Shown: one piece after another, positions 1 through 7,640 of the stretch | Layout of the letters: each line of letters starts with the position of its first letter | Position numbering within the stretch: position 1 is the stretch's first letter | Origin: Planctomycetota bacterium | Lineage (GTDB): Bacteria; Planctomycetota; Phycisphaerae; UBA1845 | NCBI GenBank assembly: GCA_029558835.1 | Contig: JAKQDH010000075.1 | Location: 1 to 64,000, forward strand | Length of the DNA: 64,000 nucleotides | Direction of reading: 5' to 3' | The notes under the pieces: model-generated | Told to the model about the DNA's origin: nothing | The model's database searches: none | What the model saw: the letters and a program-made list of their open reading frames with translations, nothing else | Translations under genes and position numbers: made by a program

Positions 1-186
1 CTGACAGGCCGCCTCGCACCGCCGACAGCCGTTGCACTTGGTCAAATCGACCAGCACGCCCATCCAGTCCGGGGACACCGCGTGCACGCCGGACGCCTGC
101 GCCGACTGACCGGGCAACCCCGCCAGCACACCACCGGCACCGACGGTGCCGAGCGTCTTGATGAAATCCCGTCGGTTCAAGGCCAT
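1..186 (-). CDS. Tat-exported 4Fe-4S ferredoxin-type electron-transfer subunit (partial, 3' end outside window)
   Basis: The first 62 residues are present and the gene runs off the left edge. The N-terminus carries a twin-arginine signal (NRRDFIKTLG followed by a small-residue hydrophobic stretch to about residue 31). A Cys-x2-Cys-x2-Cys-x3-Cys cluster motif follows at residues 51-61 (CNGCRRCEAAC). This is the layout of the PsrB/NrfC/HybA/ActB-type Fe-S subunits that pass electrons between a membrane quinone module and a periplasmic partner. The ATG has a strong GGAGGTG ribosome site 7 nt upstream. It is the third gene of a minus-strand run behind two multiheme cytochromes, so it probably belongs to the same respiratory complex. 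An NrfD-like membrane subunit would be expected next, outside the window. Confidence 0.8.
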   Translation of the reverse strand, partial: MALNRRDFIKTLGTVGAGGVLAGLPGQSAQASGVHAVSPDWMGVLVDLTKCNGCRRCEAACQ

Positions 187-314
187 TCAATACACCTCCC
201 GATCGTCTTGTGGCCAGCAGTGTCACCGTGCGGGCGCTAGCGCCCCGCCCGCCGGCCCCGCATTCCGCGTGCCGTGCCGTGTAAGGGCGAGGTAACCCCC
301 GATCTCTCCGGTCC

Positions 315-350
315 GCGGATGCCGTTCCTTGTCGCGACCGCAGTCGCGGG
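315..350. repeat. Decayed partial copy of family A palindromic element
   Basis: The sequence GCGGATGCC is followed after a short gap by CGCGACCGCAGTCGCGGG. This matches the left third of the family A copy at 7408-7535, including its inverted CGCGACCGC/GTCGCGGG core. The rest of the element is not recognisable. It lies in the 270-bp gap between the multiheme fusion gene and the Fe-S gene. Confidence 0.45.
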
Positions 351-456
351 CGTGTGTAGCCCTCTCCCCGGTGACATGTGCGGAGCGCCGGGTCAGACAT
401 GCCGCCAACGCCGGACACGTTCACTTGTCGTCGCCTTGCCTGCGGCCCCTGCCTCG

Positions 457-3330
457 TCAGCGGTACGCGAAGATCATAGCGTATATGATTAAACCAATCA
501 GCGTCAAGCCGATCAGCAGGGCCGCTCCGCCGAACACCCGTGCCGCCCGCGTCATGCCGAGCGGCGGAGCGGGTTCCAGCCGGGCGGCCAAGCCGCCCGC
601 CGCCGTAAGTTCCTCGTACTCCCGCGGGCGGTCGTGCCTGAACTCGTCCAACGGCATCGATCCCGTGAACACCACCGTGTCCATTGGGAACTTGTCCGGG
701 CGGAAATGCGAATTGAAGAAGTGGACGGTGAAGATGAAGCCCGTGGCCAGCAGCGCTTCGTCGCTATGGATGAGCTGCGCGACGTTGATCGACCAGCCCG
801 GCAGAAACCGCGTGAAAAACACGGGGAACCACAGGCATAGCCCCGTGCTCCCGATGATCGCGACGCCCCAGAACACCGCGAAGTAGTCGAACTTCTCCCA
901 GTACGTCCAGCGCCCGTAATGCGGCCGCGACCCCAGACCCAGGAACCACTTGACCGTCTGCCCGAACTCCCGCACGTCGCGCCAGGTGGGCAGCATCGTG
1001 TCCGGGCCGAACAGGAACTTGAACCAGGACCCGCCGCCGCGCCGTTGCCGGCACCGCAGGTCCCACACATGGGTCACGAAGTACCCGAACGTCGCCACCG
1101 CGCAGACCCGATGGATCCACCCGGCCGTCTCCACCCCGCCCAGCGCTCCCGCCAGCGCCGCCGCCCACCCGGCATAGGAGAACTTGATCATCATGCCCGT
1201 GACGGCCAGCCCGAAGAAGCTCAGGATCACGATCAGGTGCAGCACTCGGTGCAGCGGTGTGAAGCGCTGGACGTACGGTCCCTCCGCCGTGACGGCGGCC
1301 ATGGCTTCCCGCCGTTGCCTCCGCATCTTCCACGAGCGCGGCAGCCACAACAGCGTATGCAACCAGAAGAAGCTGAACGTTCCCACCAACAGCGTTGTCA
1401 TGAACAGGTACGTGTAATGTAACGCCGGGTAGCGATGGGGGTCGTGGTGAGTGGCGTGCGTCAGATAGCCCGCGAAGCGCCGGTGCGAGCCCGGGTGGCA
1501 CTTGCCGCAGGTGGCTACGATGTTCTGCCGCGACAGGTGGGACTCGGGATTTGCCGGCGGCAGAATGTCATGGGCCCCGTGGCAGTCGCTGCACTTGGCT
1601 GCCGCTGTCGCGCGTAACGCCGACGCCTGCCCGTGATACGTGTCGAAGTAGGTCCGCGTCAGTTCCTCGTGGCAATGCCCGCACTGGTCCAGGATCGCCC
1701 GCTTGAACTCCGGCACGTCGGCACGCACGACGGCGTGAGACGCATGGCAGTCCGCGCAGCCGGGCAGCCCCGGTTGCCCGGGCCCCGGGACGTAGCTAGG
1801 GTTCCCCTCTCGTGAGTGGATGCTCCGCATGAACTGCTCGTGCACGCCGTCGTGGCACCGTCCGCAGGTGGAGGGGAGATTGGCCGGGTGCACGCTCGAC
1901 GACGGGTTGCTGCGCGGCAGCGGTTGGTGCGCGGTGTGGCAGTCGCTGCACATCGCCGTCACCGTGAGTCCACTGGCGCCGAGCCCTTTTCCGTGAATGC
2001 TCTCCCGGTACGACTCGATGATGTTCTGCGGCGCCGTGTGGGAGCGCACCGCGGCTGGGGCACCCGTGCGGTGACAGCGGGCGCAGAGCAGCGGCACGTT
2101 GCGGCTGAACGTCGGTGAGCCGCGCACCAGTTCCCGCAACGGGAGCGGCGCATTCTCCGTCACGGTATGTTCCAGCGTGTCGTGGCGCCCGTGACAGTCC
2201 GTGCAGGCGGGGGCATTCGGGTCGCCGGCGGCCGCCAGCATGCCGTGCGTGCTGCGCTGATGGCTGTCCACCTGGGCGGCATGGCACACGGCGCAGTTCA
2301 CCTTGTCGGTGATCGTCGCACACGACCGCGTCAGCGAGGGAGTGGCCCCGGTGTGGCATTGGGCACAGGACACCGCCTTGCGGCCGTGAATACTCCGCTG
2401 GTGTTCCTCCGCGTCGACGAACAGCGAGCGACCGTCGGCCTCCGCGGCGATCCGCCGGTCCGCGTGGCAGCGCAGGCAGTCGGCGTTGCTCATGTTCGTG
2501 TCGTAGAATACCTTGCGGACCTCGTGCGGCGAGTGACACTCCACGCAGATGGGCACCACACCCTGCTTCTCCCACAACTCGCCGGCCACCACCTTGCGGT
2601 GTACCTCCTCGATCAGTCCGTGGCATTGCATGCAGGTAGCCACCACGTTGTTCTTGTGGATGGACGAGCGCGGATCGGTGTGCGGCAGGATGTGGTGTCC
2701 GCCGTGGCAGCTCGTGCAGACGGCCGTCACCGTCAGGCCCTGCTGGAACAACCCCACTCCGTGAATGCTGTCGCGGTAGCGCTGAAACACCTGCTCCTGC
2801 GGCAGTTCGTACGCACGTTCCACCGGGGCGCCCTCGGCGTGACACCGGCCGCACATCAACGGAATGTTAAACGGGGAGACCGCCGAACGCGGGTGCGACA
2901 GCGGCAGAATGTAGTGGTCCCCGTGGCAGTCCTGGCAGCGCGGCGCGTGCGGGTTCTCCGCCTTGACGCGTTCACCGTGGGCGCTGCCCCAGTACCGGGC
3001 GATTGGTCCATCATCGTCCTCGTGGCACTGGCCGCAATCGACGCGCGCCAACTCGCGGGCGTGCGGGAACGTGTCCACGCCGCTGAGGTCCTGGTGGCAG
3101 TCCACACAGTCCATGACGTGGATCGCGTCTTCATACCGCGCCGGGTCCACGAACAGCGACACGCTGCGCCCGTCGCGCTCCGTCTTCAGCTCCGGACTGC
3201 CGTGGCACTTGAAGCAGTCGTCATTGTCTTGGGCGAGGAGACGTGCGTTGGCAAGGCACAGCGCGGCCGCCAGCGTTAAGCCCGTCCACTGCCGGGTTCC
3301 CGCCTGCCTCGTGATGCGCCGTACGCTCAT
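457..3330 (-). CDS. 19-heme cytochrome c fused to a b-type cytochrome membrane domain
   Basis: This is a 957-residue protein. After a signal peptide (about residues 1-34, ending near RLLAQ) I count 19 CXXCH heme-binding motifs spread to about residue 640. Many belong to repeated units of the kind CSDCHGAH or CGRCHAEG. The C-terminal third is membrane embedded, with about six hydrophobic helices. Paired histidines in them (for example WIHRV/FVTHVW and LIHSDE/FTVHFF) are typical of the cytochrome b561/NapI-type diheme b fold. The protein should therefore carry electrons between the quinone pool and a long periplasmic heme wire in one polypeptide. The ATG at 3330 was chosen because AGGA lies 7-8 nt upstream and a signal peptide begins there. 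A GTG at 3378 would overlap the upstream gene's stop but adds 16 residues before the signal. The gene is directly downstream of the NapC-like gene. Confidence 0.85.
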   Translation of the reverse strand: MSVRRITRQAGTRQWTGLTLAAALCLANARLLAQDNDDCFKCHGSPELKTERDGRSVSLFVDPARYEDAIHVMDCVDCHQDLSGVDTFPHARELARVDCGQCHEDDDGPIARYWGSAHGERVKAENPHAPRCQDCHGDHYILPLSHPRSAVSPFNIPLMCGRCHAEGAPVERAYELPQEQVFQRYRDSIHGVGLFQQGLTVTAVCTSCHGGHHILPHTDPRSSIHKNNVVATCMQCHGLIEEVHRKVVAGELWEKQGVVPICVECHSPHEVRKVFYDTNMSNADCLRCHADRRIAAEADGRSLFVDAEEHQRSIHGRKAVSCAQCHTGATPSLTRSCATITDKVNCAVCHAAQVDSHQRSTHGMLAAAGDPNAPACTDCHGRHDTLEHTVTENAPLPLRELVRGSPTFSRNVPLLCARCHRTGAPAAVRSHTAPQNIIESYRESIHGKGLGASGLTVTAMCSDCHTAHQPLPRSNPSSSVHPANLPSTCGRCHDGVHEQFMRSIHSREGNPSYVPGPGQPGLPGCADCHASHAVVRADVPEFKRAILDQCGHCHEELTRTYFDTYHGQASALRATAAAKCSDCHGAHDILPPANPESHLSRQNIVATCGKCHPGSHRRFAGYLTHATHHDPHRYPALHYTYLFMTTLLVGTFSFFWLHTLLWLPRSWKMRRQRREAMAAVTAEGPYVQRFTPLHRVLHLIVILSFFGLAVTGMMIKFSYAGWAAALAGALGGVETAGWIHRVCAVATFGYFVTHVWDLRCRQRRGGGSWFKFLFGPDTMLPTWRDVREFGQTVKWFLGLGSRPHYGRWTYWEKFDYFAVFWGVAIIGSTGLCLWFPVFFTRFLPGWSINVAQLIHSDEALLATGFIFTVHFFNSHFRPDKFPMDTVVFTGSMPLDEFRHDRPREYEELTAAGGLAARLEPAPPLGMTRAARVFGGAALLIGLTLIGLIIYAMIFAYR

Positions 3331-3374
3331 GCTGGGTTCCTGCTGCGTTGCCGTGTCCACAAGGCGGACGACGG

Positions 3375-5375
3375 TCACTGCTCGTTACCCTGCTGCGCAT
3401 CCTGTCCCTGCACCGCGCGCAGGACCAACCGTGCCGCCTCCAGGTTATGCAAAGGGCCGGCCCGTCGCAATGTCTCCAGCCACATCCTGCGCGTCGAGTC
3501 GGCCGGGGAGCCGACCTCAGTGAGCAGTTGATCGACTTCCTTCTCCCAGGCCGCCAGCGTGCCGCCGTATTCATCCTCATCGTGGCACTCCAGGCAGCGG
3601 CGGTTGATGTTCGCCAGGGTAGCAGGCTCGGTCAGGTCATGGCAACCTTCGCACTCCACCGGGTCGGCCATCGGCTCCGGGGGGAGCTTCAGTCCCCCGA
3701 ACGCCGCGAGCGTTCCCGCGCGGAACTGCGCCTGCAGGGTGTGGCATTCCGCGCAGGTCCGCCCCGGTGCCGGCCCCCCGGTATGGCATTGGTCGCAACG
3801 CAGATCCGCGTGCCCCTCCGGCAGCGGCGGGGCATGCTCGAACCGGCCATACTGGAGCAACACCCCCGTCCCCCCGGCGTCGGCCGGGTTCAGGAACGTG
3901 TGGCATAGATCGCAATCGTGCCGAATGGCGACGCCGTCCCGGTCCACGTGCCGCCCGTCGTGGCAGCGGTAGCAGCCCGGCGACACCTTGTGGCCGATGT
4001 TGTCCGGATACGTGCGCCAATCCACCCGCATTTCCGGGAAGGCCACCTGCCGGAAGATGGCCTGCACGCCGTCCACGGCCTGGGCCAGCGACGCGTCCCG
4101 TGCCTCCGCGACGGCGGGGTAGTGCACCCGGTAGAAGGTCTGCAGGGCCGCCGCGATGCCGACCAGGGCTGCCGGCTCGTCGGCATAAGGCCGGACGAGC
4201 GCCGCCACTGCCTCGCGCTTGATGAACGGCAGCTCGATGTCGATCCGCCCTAATGCCAGATACAGGTCCACCAACTCCGCCGGTGAAGCGAAGCGGTGGG
4301 CAGCACGATTGTGGCAGTCCATGCAGTCCATCTGCCGCTCCCGGCCCGCCGGCTTCGCGTCCGCCGCGGAGAGACCGTCCGAACGGAAGATCCGCACCGT
4401 CCCCGCCTCGTCGGTCATCTTCACCCACGGCACGTCCTGCAGCCCATCGTCCCGCGCGACGAACTCGATCAGCGTGGCGCGACACGTGTGCATATGGATG
4501 CCGTGTGGGCGACCCGTAGCCTGCCCGCCGCCGCCGATGTTGAGCAGCATCCGGATGTCCTGGCGCGCGCTCTGCTCATCCGTGGCGTACCGCGCCATTT
4601 CCCTGAGCCGTCCGCCAAAGAACTTCTCCGGCCAGTGGCACTCCTCGCACGTCTCCCGAGCCGGACGCAGGTGCCGGATGGCTGGCGGGATCGGCCGCGA
4701 GTACGTGTTGAACATCGTCGCAAACACCTGCCGCGTGCCCGACAGCTTCGACTTCACGAACCAGCTCGCCCCCGCGCCGATGTGACACTCCGCGCATGGG
4801 ACGCGCGCGTGTCCCGAGTGCTCGTGCGTCGTGGCCTGCGGCTTCATTACCGCATGGCAGGCATGTCCGCAGAACTGCGTCGAGTCGGTGTAGTGGTAGC
4901 CGTGATAGCCGCTCACCGCGACGGCCGGCAGGAACACGATCGAGCCGAAAACGAAGAACTTGGCCGCCGCCCGCTGGGCGGGATCATGCAGATCAAGGCG
5001 GGGAAACCGGAAGACGAGCTTCTGCGCCGGGTCATGGCGGCGCAGGCGCCAACTCTTCCCCAGCGTCCCCAGCGGCATCAGCAGCAGCCCCAGCAGCAGC
5101 AACCCCGGCAGGAGCATGTAACCCACGATGTCCACATAGGCGTTGCTGGCGGGCGTCACAATCTGGAACAGCGCGAAGGTCAGCAGCAACGTGACGGCCG
5201 ACACCGCCAGAAAAGCGCCGAGCAGGGTCACCGCGTTGACCCACACGGGCTTGGGATTGCGGGGCGCGTCGCCGTTTCCTCCGCGGCCATCCGCCGGTCG
5301 CCCCGGCGTCACCCTACCCGGTACCCCTGGCCGCCTGATGGGGGGCTGCTTGCGATCCTGTGGTTGTCGTGCCAT
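3375..5375 (-). CDS. NapC/NirT-like membrane-anchored multiheme cytochrome c
   Basis: This 666-residue protein has a proline/arginine-rich cytosolic N-terminus, then hydrophobic segments near residues 45-70, 80-103 and 138-156. A heme domain follows with nine CXXCH motifs. The first heme site is unusual: it reads FCGHACHAVM, a CXXXCH spacing. The sequence after it (H-x-SGHARVPCAECHIG and a conserved Lys-Ser-Lys) matches the N-terminal half of NapC/NrfH quinol dehydrogenases. The C-terminal half adds more c-type hemes than NapC (CYRCHDGRH, CDLCHTF, CDQCHTG, CAECHTL, CEGCHDL, CLECHDE). The likely role is to oxidise or reduce the quinone pool and pass electrons to the adjacent 19-heme fusion protein. 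The following gene begins almost at its stop codon, which indicates an operon. Confidence 0.8.
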   Translation of the reverse strand: MARQPQDRKQPPIRRPGVPGRVTPGRPADGRGGNGDAPRNPKPVWVNAVTLLGAFLAVSAVTLLLTFALFQIVTPASNAYVDIVGYMLLPGLLLLGLLLMPLGTLGKSWRLRRHDPAQKLVFRFPRLDLHDPAQRAAAKFFVFGSIVFLPAVAVSGYHGYHYTDSTQFCGHACHAVMKPQATTHEHSGHARVPCAECHIGAGASWFVKSKLSGTRQVFATMFNTYSRPIPPAIRHLRPARETCEECHWPEKFFGGRLREMARYATDEQSARQDIRMLLNIGGGGQATGRPHGIHMHTCRATLIEFVARDDGLQDVPWVKMTDEAGTVRIFRSDGLSAADAKPAGRERQMDCMDCHNRAAHRFASPAELVDLYLALGRIDIELPFIKREAVAALVRPYADEPAALVGIAAALQTFYRVHYPAVAEARDASLAQAVDGVQAIFRQVAFPEMRVDWRTYPDNIGHKVSPGCYRCHDGRHVDRDGVAIRHDCDLCHTFLNPADAGGTGVLLQYGRFEHAPPLPEGHADLRCDQCHTGGPAPGRTCAECHTLQAQFRAGTLAAFGGLKLPPEPMADPVECEGCHDLTEPATLANINRRCLECHDEDEYGGTLAAWEKEVDQLLTEVGSPADSTRRMWLETLRRAGPLHNLEAARLVLRAVQGQDAQQGNEQ

Positions 5376-5433
5376 AGCGTTTCACCCCGCGCTCAGACGC
5401 GCGTCGAGCCGGCAACGTCGGCCCCCGCGGGCC

Positions 5434-5465
5434 CTGTAGCGTCGGCCCCCCGCGACCGACGTAGG
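5434..5465. repeat. Family C palindromic unit (GTAGCGTCGgCCCC...)
   Basis: GTAGCGTCGGCCCCCC is followed by GCG and a GACGTAGG end. The ends are related to the C copies at 20929-20962, 27261-27300, 39186-39220, 44414-44445 and 56731-56780. The unit can fold into a short GC-rich hairpin. Confidence 0.5.
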
Positions 5466-5952
5466 ACACCGCAAACCCACTGGCTCTCCGGTCATCAATA
5501 GCGGTCCCACTACGCTCCAGGCTGTTTGAGACTGTCCCGCGAGTTCCTCTGCGGGCTGTCAAGCGCATCCCAAGTTAGTTGCCAACTCTCGACCCCCGGC
5601 CAGGGTCCCGGCGGCCCGGTATGCCCGCACGCCAAGCGTACCGGGACATCCCCGGTTACTCCAGTGGGCAATTTGCATACCTGTCGATAGCTTTCTCTGT
5701 TACTCGGCTCTGCAAGCTCGAGCACCGCCCTCCACGTCCACGTTGGGAGACCGCTGTGCCCGGCTTTGTGGTTCCTCACGGGCGAGGTCGAAGGCTCTCG
5801 TGGATCGGCGAGATTGCTCCGAACCGTTGGCGGTCACAGCGCTGGCGGGCGGGCTTGTAACGGTAGTGAGGCAAACATCCCACGGCATCTCGCGCCCACA
5901 CGCGTGTGGCTCAATTTACCGTGATGGCATGTCCGCGCGTTGATTCTCGTCG

Positions 5953-5980
5953 TTGACGCGCGCGCCGCGAGCATTACTAT
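5953..5980 (+). promoter_or_regulatory. Candidate sigma-70-type promoter of the octaheme lipoprotein gene
   Basis: TTGACG at 5953-5958 and TACTAT at 5975-5980 are separated by 16 bp, and nothing closer to the gene fits as well. Transcription would start near 5987, inside the inverted repeat at 5985-6000, leaving about 200 nt of leader before the ATG at 6189. This is a consensus match read by eye, not a mapped start. Confidence 0.4.
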
Positions 5981-5984
5981 CAGC

Positions 5985-6000
5985 GGAGCACACGTGCTCC
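5985..6000. promoter_or_regulatory. Inverted repeat at the predicted transcription start (candidate operator)
   Basis: GGAGCAC-AC-GTGCTCC gives two perfect 7-bp arms with a 2-bp spacer, starting 5 bp after the candidate -10 hexamer. A site of this size and position would suit a dimeric repressor. No regulator gene is adjacent to suggest which protein binds. Confidence 0.4.
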
Positions 6001-6188
6001 TGCCGACGGGCGCGGGACCGGCTGGGCGGGGTGCCATCTGGTTGCGCATCGAGACGGGTTTGGCAAGACAACTCGGCGGACGTGGTGGCGCGGTGCTGGC
6101 GGCGCGGGTGCCATGCAAGAACATCGCAGGGGCATCCGGCACGCCCGAAGGAATTTCGACGCTGTGGGTGCAAAACGGAGATACAGCC

Positions 6189-7388
6189 ATGAACGGTAGC
6201 AAAGGGAGTGTGCTGAAACTGATTGCGGCATGCTTGCCGGTGGCGGCATGCTTCATGTGGATGACCGGGTGCCCGGGGCCGCAACCCGAGTGCGTCATCG
6301 ACGCCGATTGCCCCGGCGGGCAGGTCTGCGACGACGGGGAGTGCGTGGCGGGACCGGTGGGGCCGGCGGCTACGTTCCCCACCAGCCTGCATCGCACGCG
6401 GGCGGGTAAGCAGTACTTCTACGAGGGGACGGAGGCTCAGCCCGGTTTCCTCACCCTGACCGGCGTGGCGTACGATGCGCTGGCGTGCAGCAACTGCCAC
6501 CCCAGCAGCAATCTGCGCGCGGACGGGACCGCGTGGGACGCTACGGTCGGCGCCACCTGCGCCGATTGTCACGCGGACCCGGCGAACCCCACGGGCGACG
6601 TCGCCGACGCCGTCTGTTTGGGGTGTCATTCGCGCCAAGGCGCCGAGCAGGATGTGATGAGCGACGTCCACCGCGACTTGGGCTACGGCTGCGTCGATTG
6701 CCACAGCGCGCTGGAGATGCACGGCGACGGCAGGGCCTACAACTCGCTGTTCGAGGCGGGCGCGATGGACACGAAGTGCGAGAACTGCCACATCGAGGAC
6801 GGCCAGGCCGGGGCGCCGCCGACCAACTCCGCTCATACGATTCACGCCAACACCGTGGAATGCTCGGCCTGCCACGTGCAGTCGGTGATTACCTGCTACA
6901 ACTGCCACTTCGAGTCGGAGGTGGCCGGGGCGGGCAAGCGCTTCTTCTCGCCGCCGCGGACGGGGTTCAAGTTCCTCGTCAACCGCAACGGCAAGGTCAA
7001 CACGGCCACGTTCCAAGCGCTGGTCTACGAGGGGCAGACGTTTTACGTCATCGCGCCGTACTACGCGCACGGCATCACGGCCTCGCCGCGCTGCGACAGT
7101 TGCCACAACAACGCGGCCGCCCAGGAATACGCCGTGACGGGTGTCATGACGGTGACGCAGTGGGACGCGGCCACGGGCACGCTCACGGGACCCACCGGCA
7201 CCATTCCAGTCCCGCCGGATTGGATCACGGCGTTGCGGTTCGACTTCCTGGACTACACGGGCGATCCCGCCACGCCGATCGCCGAGACGGATCCGACGCT
7301 GTGGCAGTTCCTGAAGACGGAAGCGGACCTGACGCAGATGCTCTTCGCCGAGCCGCTGACGCAAGAACAGATCGAGCGGCTGGAGTAG
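6189..7388 (+). CDS. Octaheme c-type cytochrome lipoprotein
   Basis: This is a 399-residue lipoprotein precursor. The signal peptide ends in a lipobox WMTGC, with the modified Cys near residue 28. Next comes a small cysteine-rich motif (CVIDADCPGGQVCDDGEC), then eight CXXCH motifs (CSNCH, CADCH, CLGCH, CVDCH, CENCH, CSACH, CYNCH, CDSCH). The C-terminal 90 residues are heme-free. Lipidation and heme content suggest an outer-membrane or periplasmic electron carrier. It sits divergent from the quinone-linked multiheme operon and is a plausible terminal partner for it. The ATG at 6189 is preceded by GGAG at a spacing of 8-9 nt. The reading frame stays open upstream to 5940, but that part has no signal-peptide features. 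I do not recognise a named family such as MtrA or OmcA. Confidence 0.8.
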   Translation: MNGSKGSVLKLIAACLPVAACFMWMTGCPGPQPECVIDADCPGGQVCDDGECVAGPVGPAATFPTSLHRTRAGKQYFYEGTEAQPGFLTLTGVAYDALACSNCHPSSNLRADGTAWDATVGATCADCHADPANPTGDVADAVCLGCHSRQGAEQDVMSDVHRDLGYGCVDCHSALEMHGDGRAYNSLFEAGAMDTKCENCHIEDGQAGAPPTNSAHTIHANTVECSACHVQSVITCYNCHFESEVAGAGKRFFSPPRTGFKFLVNRNGKVNTATFQALVYEGQTFYVIAPYYAHGITASPRCDSCHNNAAAQEYAVTGVMTVTQWDAATGTLTGPTGTIPVPPDWITALRFDFLDYTGDPATPIAETDPTLWQFLKTEADLTQMLFAEPLTQEQIERLE

Positions 7389-7407
7389 CGCCGGCGTTCG
7401 TCGCTGG

Positions 7408-7535
7408 CACCTGTTTAGCGTCTTCGATGTAGCGGATGCCATGCTTTCCCGCGACCGCGGTCGCGGGTAAGCATGCCTCTGCGGCCGCGGCACACGCCCA
7501 CCCCCGCCTGCGGCGGGTGAGGGCATGGCACCCGC
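7408..7535 (+). repeat. Family A palindromic element, copy 1
   Basis: The copy runs from CTGTTTAGCG to GGGCATGGCACCC. It contains a perfect 20-bp palindrome at 7448-7467 (CCCGCGACC and its complement), extended by CATGCTT/AAGCATG arms, and a second stem from CCCGCC-TGC-GGCGGG. It lies in the gap between the octaheme gene and the convergent HD-GYP gene. Other copies are at 18083-18217 (same strand) and 19858-19992 (inverted). Confidence 0.8.
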
Positions 7536-7640
7536 GCCGTGCGGGGACGGTCGCCGGCGGGCCTGCATGCGGCCGGTGGCTTGACTGCGGGCGCCATTGT
7601 GGAACACGGTGCTCGAGCGGAGAGTTGGTACCGATCCTGT

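Larger units (their letters stand above)
5376..6188. other. 813-bp divergent intergenic region between the two cytochrome transcription units
   Basis: No gene is supported here. The region separates the minus-strand NapC-like gene from the plus-strand octaheme lipoprotein gene. It holds one family C palindromic unit (5434-5465), a plausible plus-strand promoter (5953-5980) and an inverted repeat just after that promoter (5985-6000). A TTGACA on the minus strand near 5556-5561 has no convincing -10 partner. Confidence 0.6.

Noticed and set aside
2167-3279. Plus-strand open frame of 370 codons inside the 19-heme gene
   Set aside because: It is antisense to a gene with 19 regularly spaced CXXCH motifs and has no recognisable domains; long antisense frames are expected at this GC content.
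4296-5501. Plus-strand open frame of 401 codons over the NapC-like gene
   Set aside because: Antisense to clear heme motifs and membrane helices; its composition is Arg/Pro/Gln-rich with no motifs.
5940-6188. N-terminal extension of the octaheme lipoprotein
   Set aside because: The extension precedes a complete lipoprotein signal peptide and ribosome site; it overlaps the predicted promoter leader.
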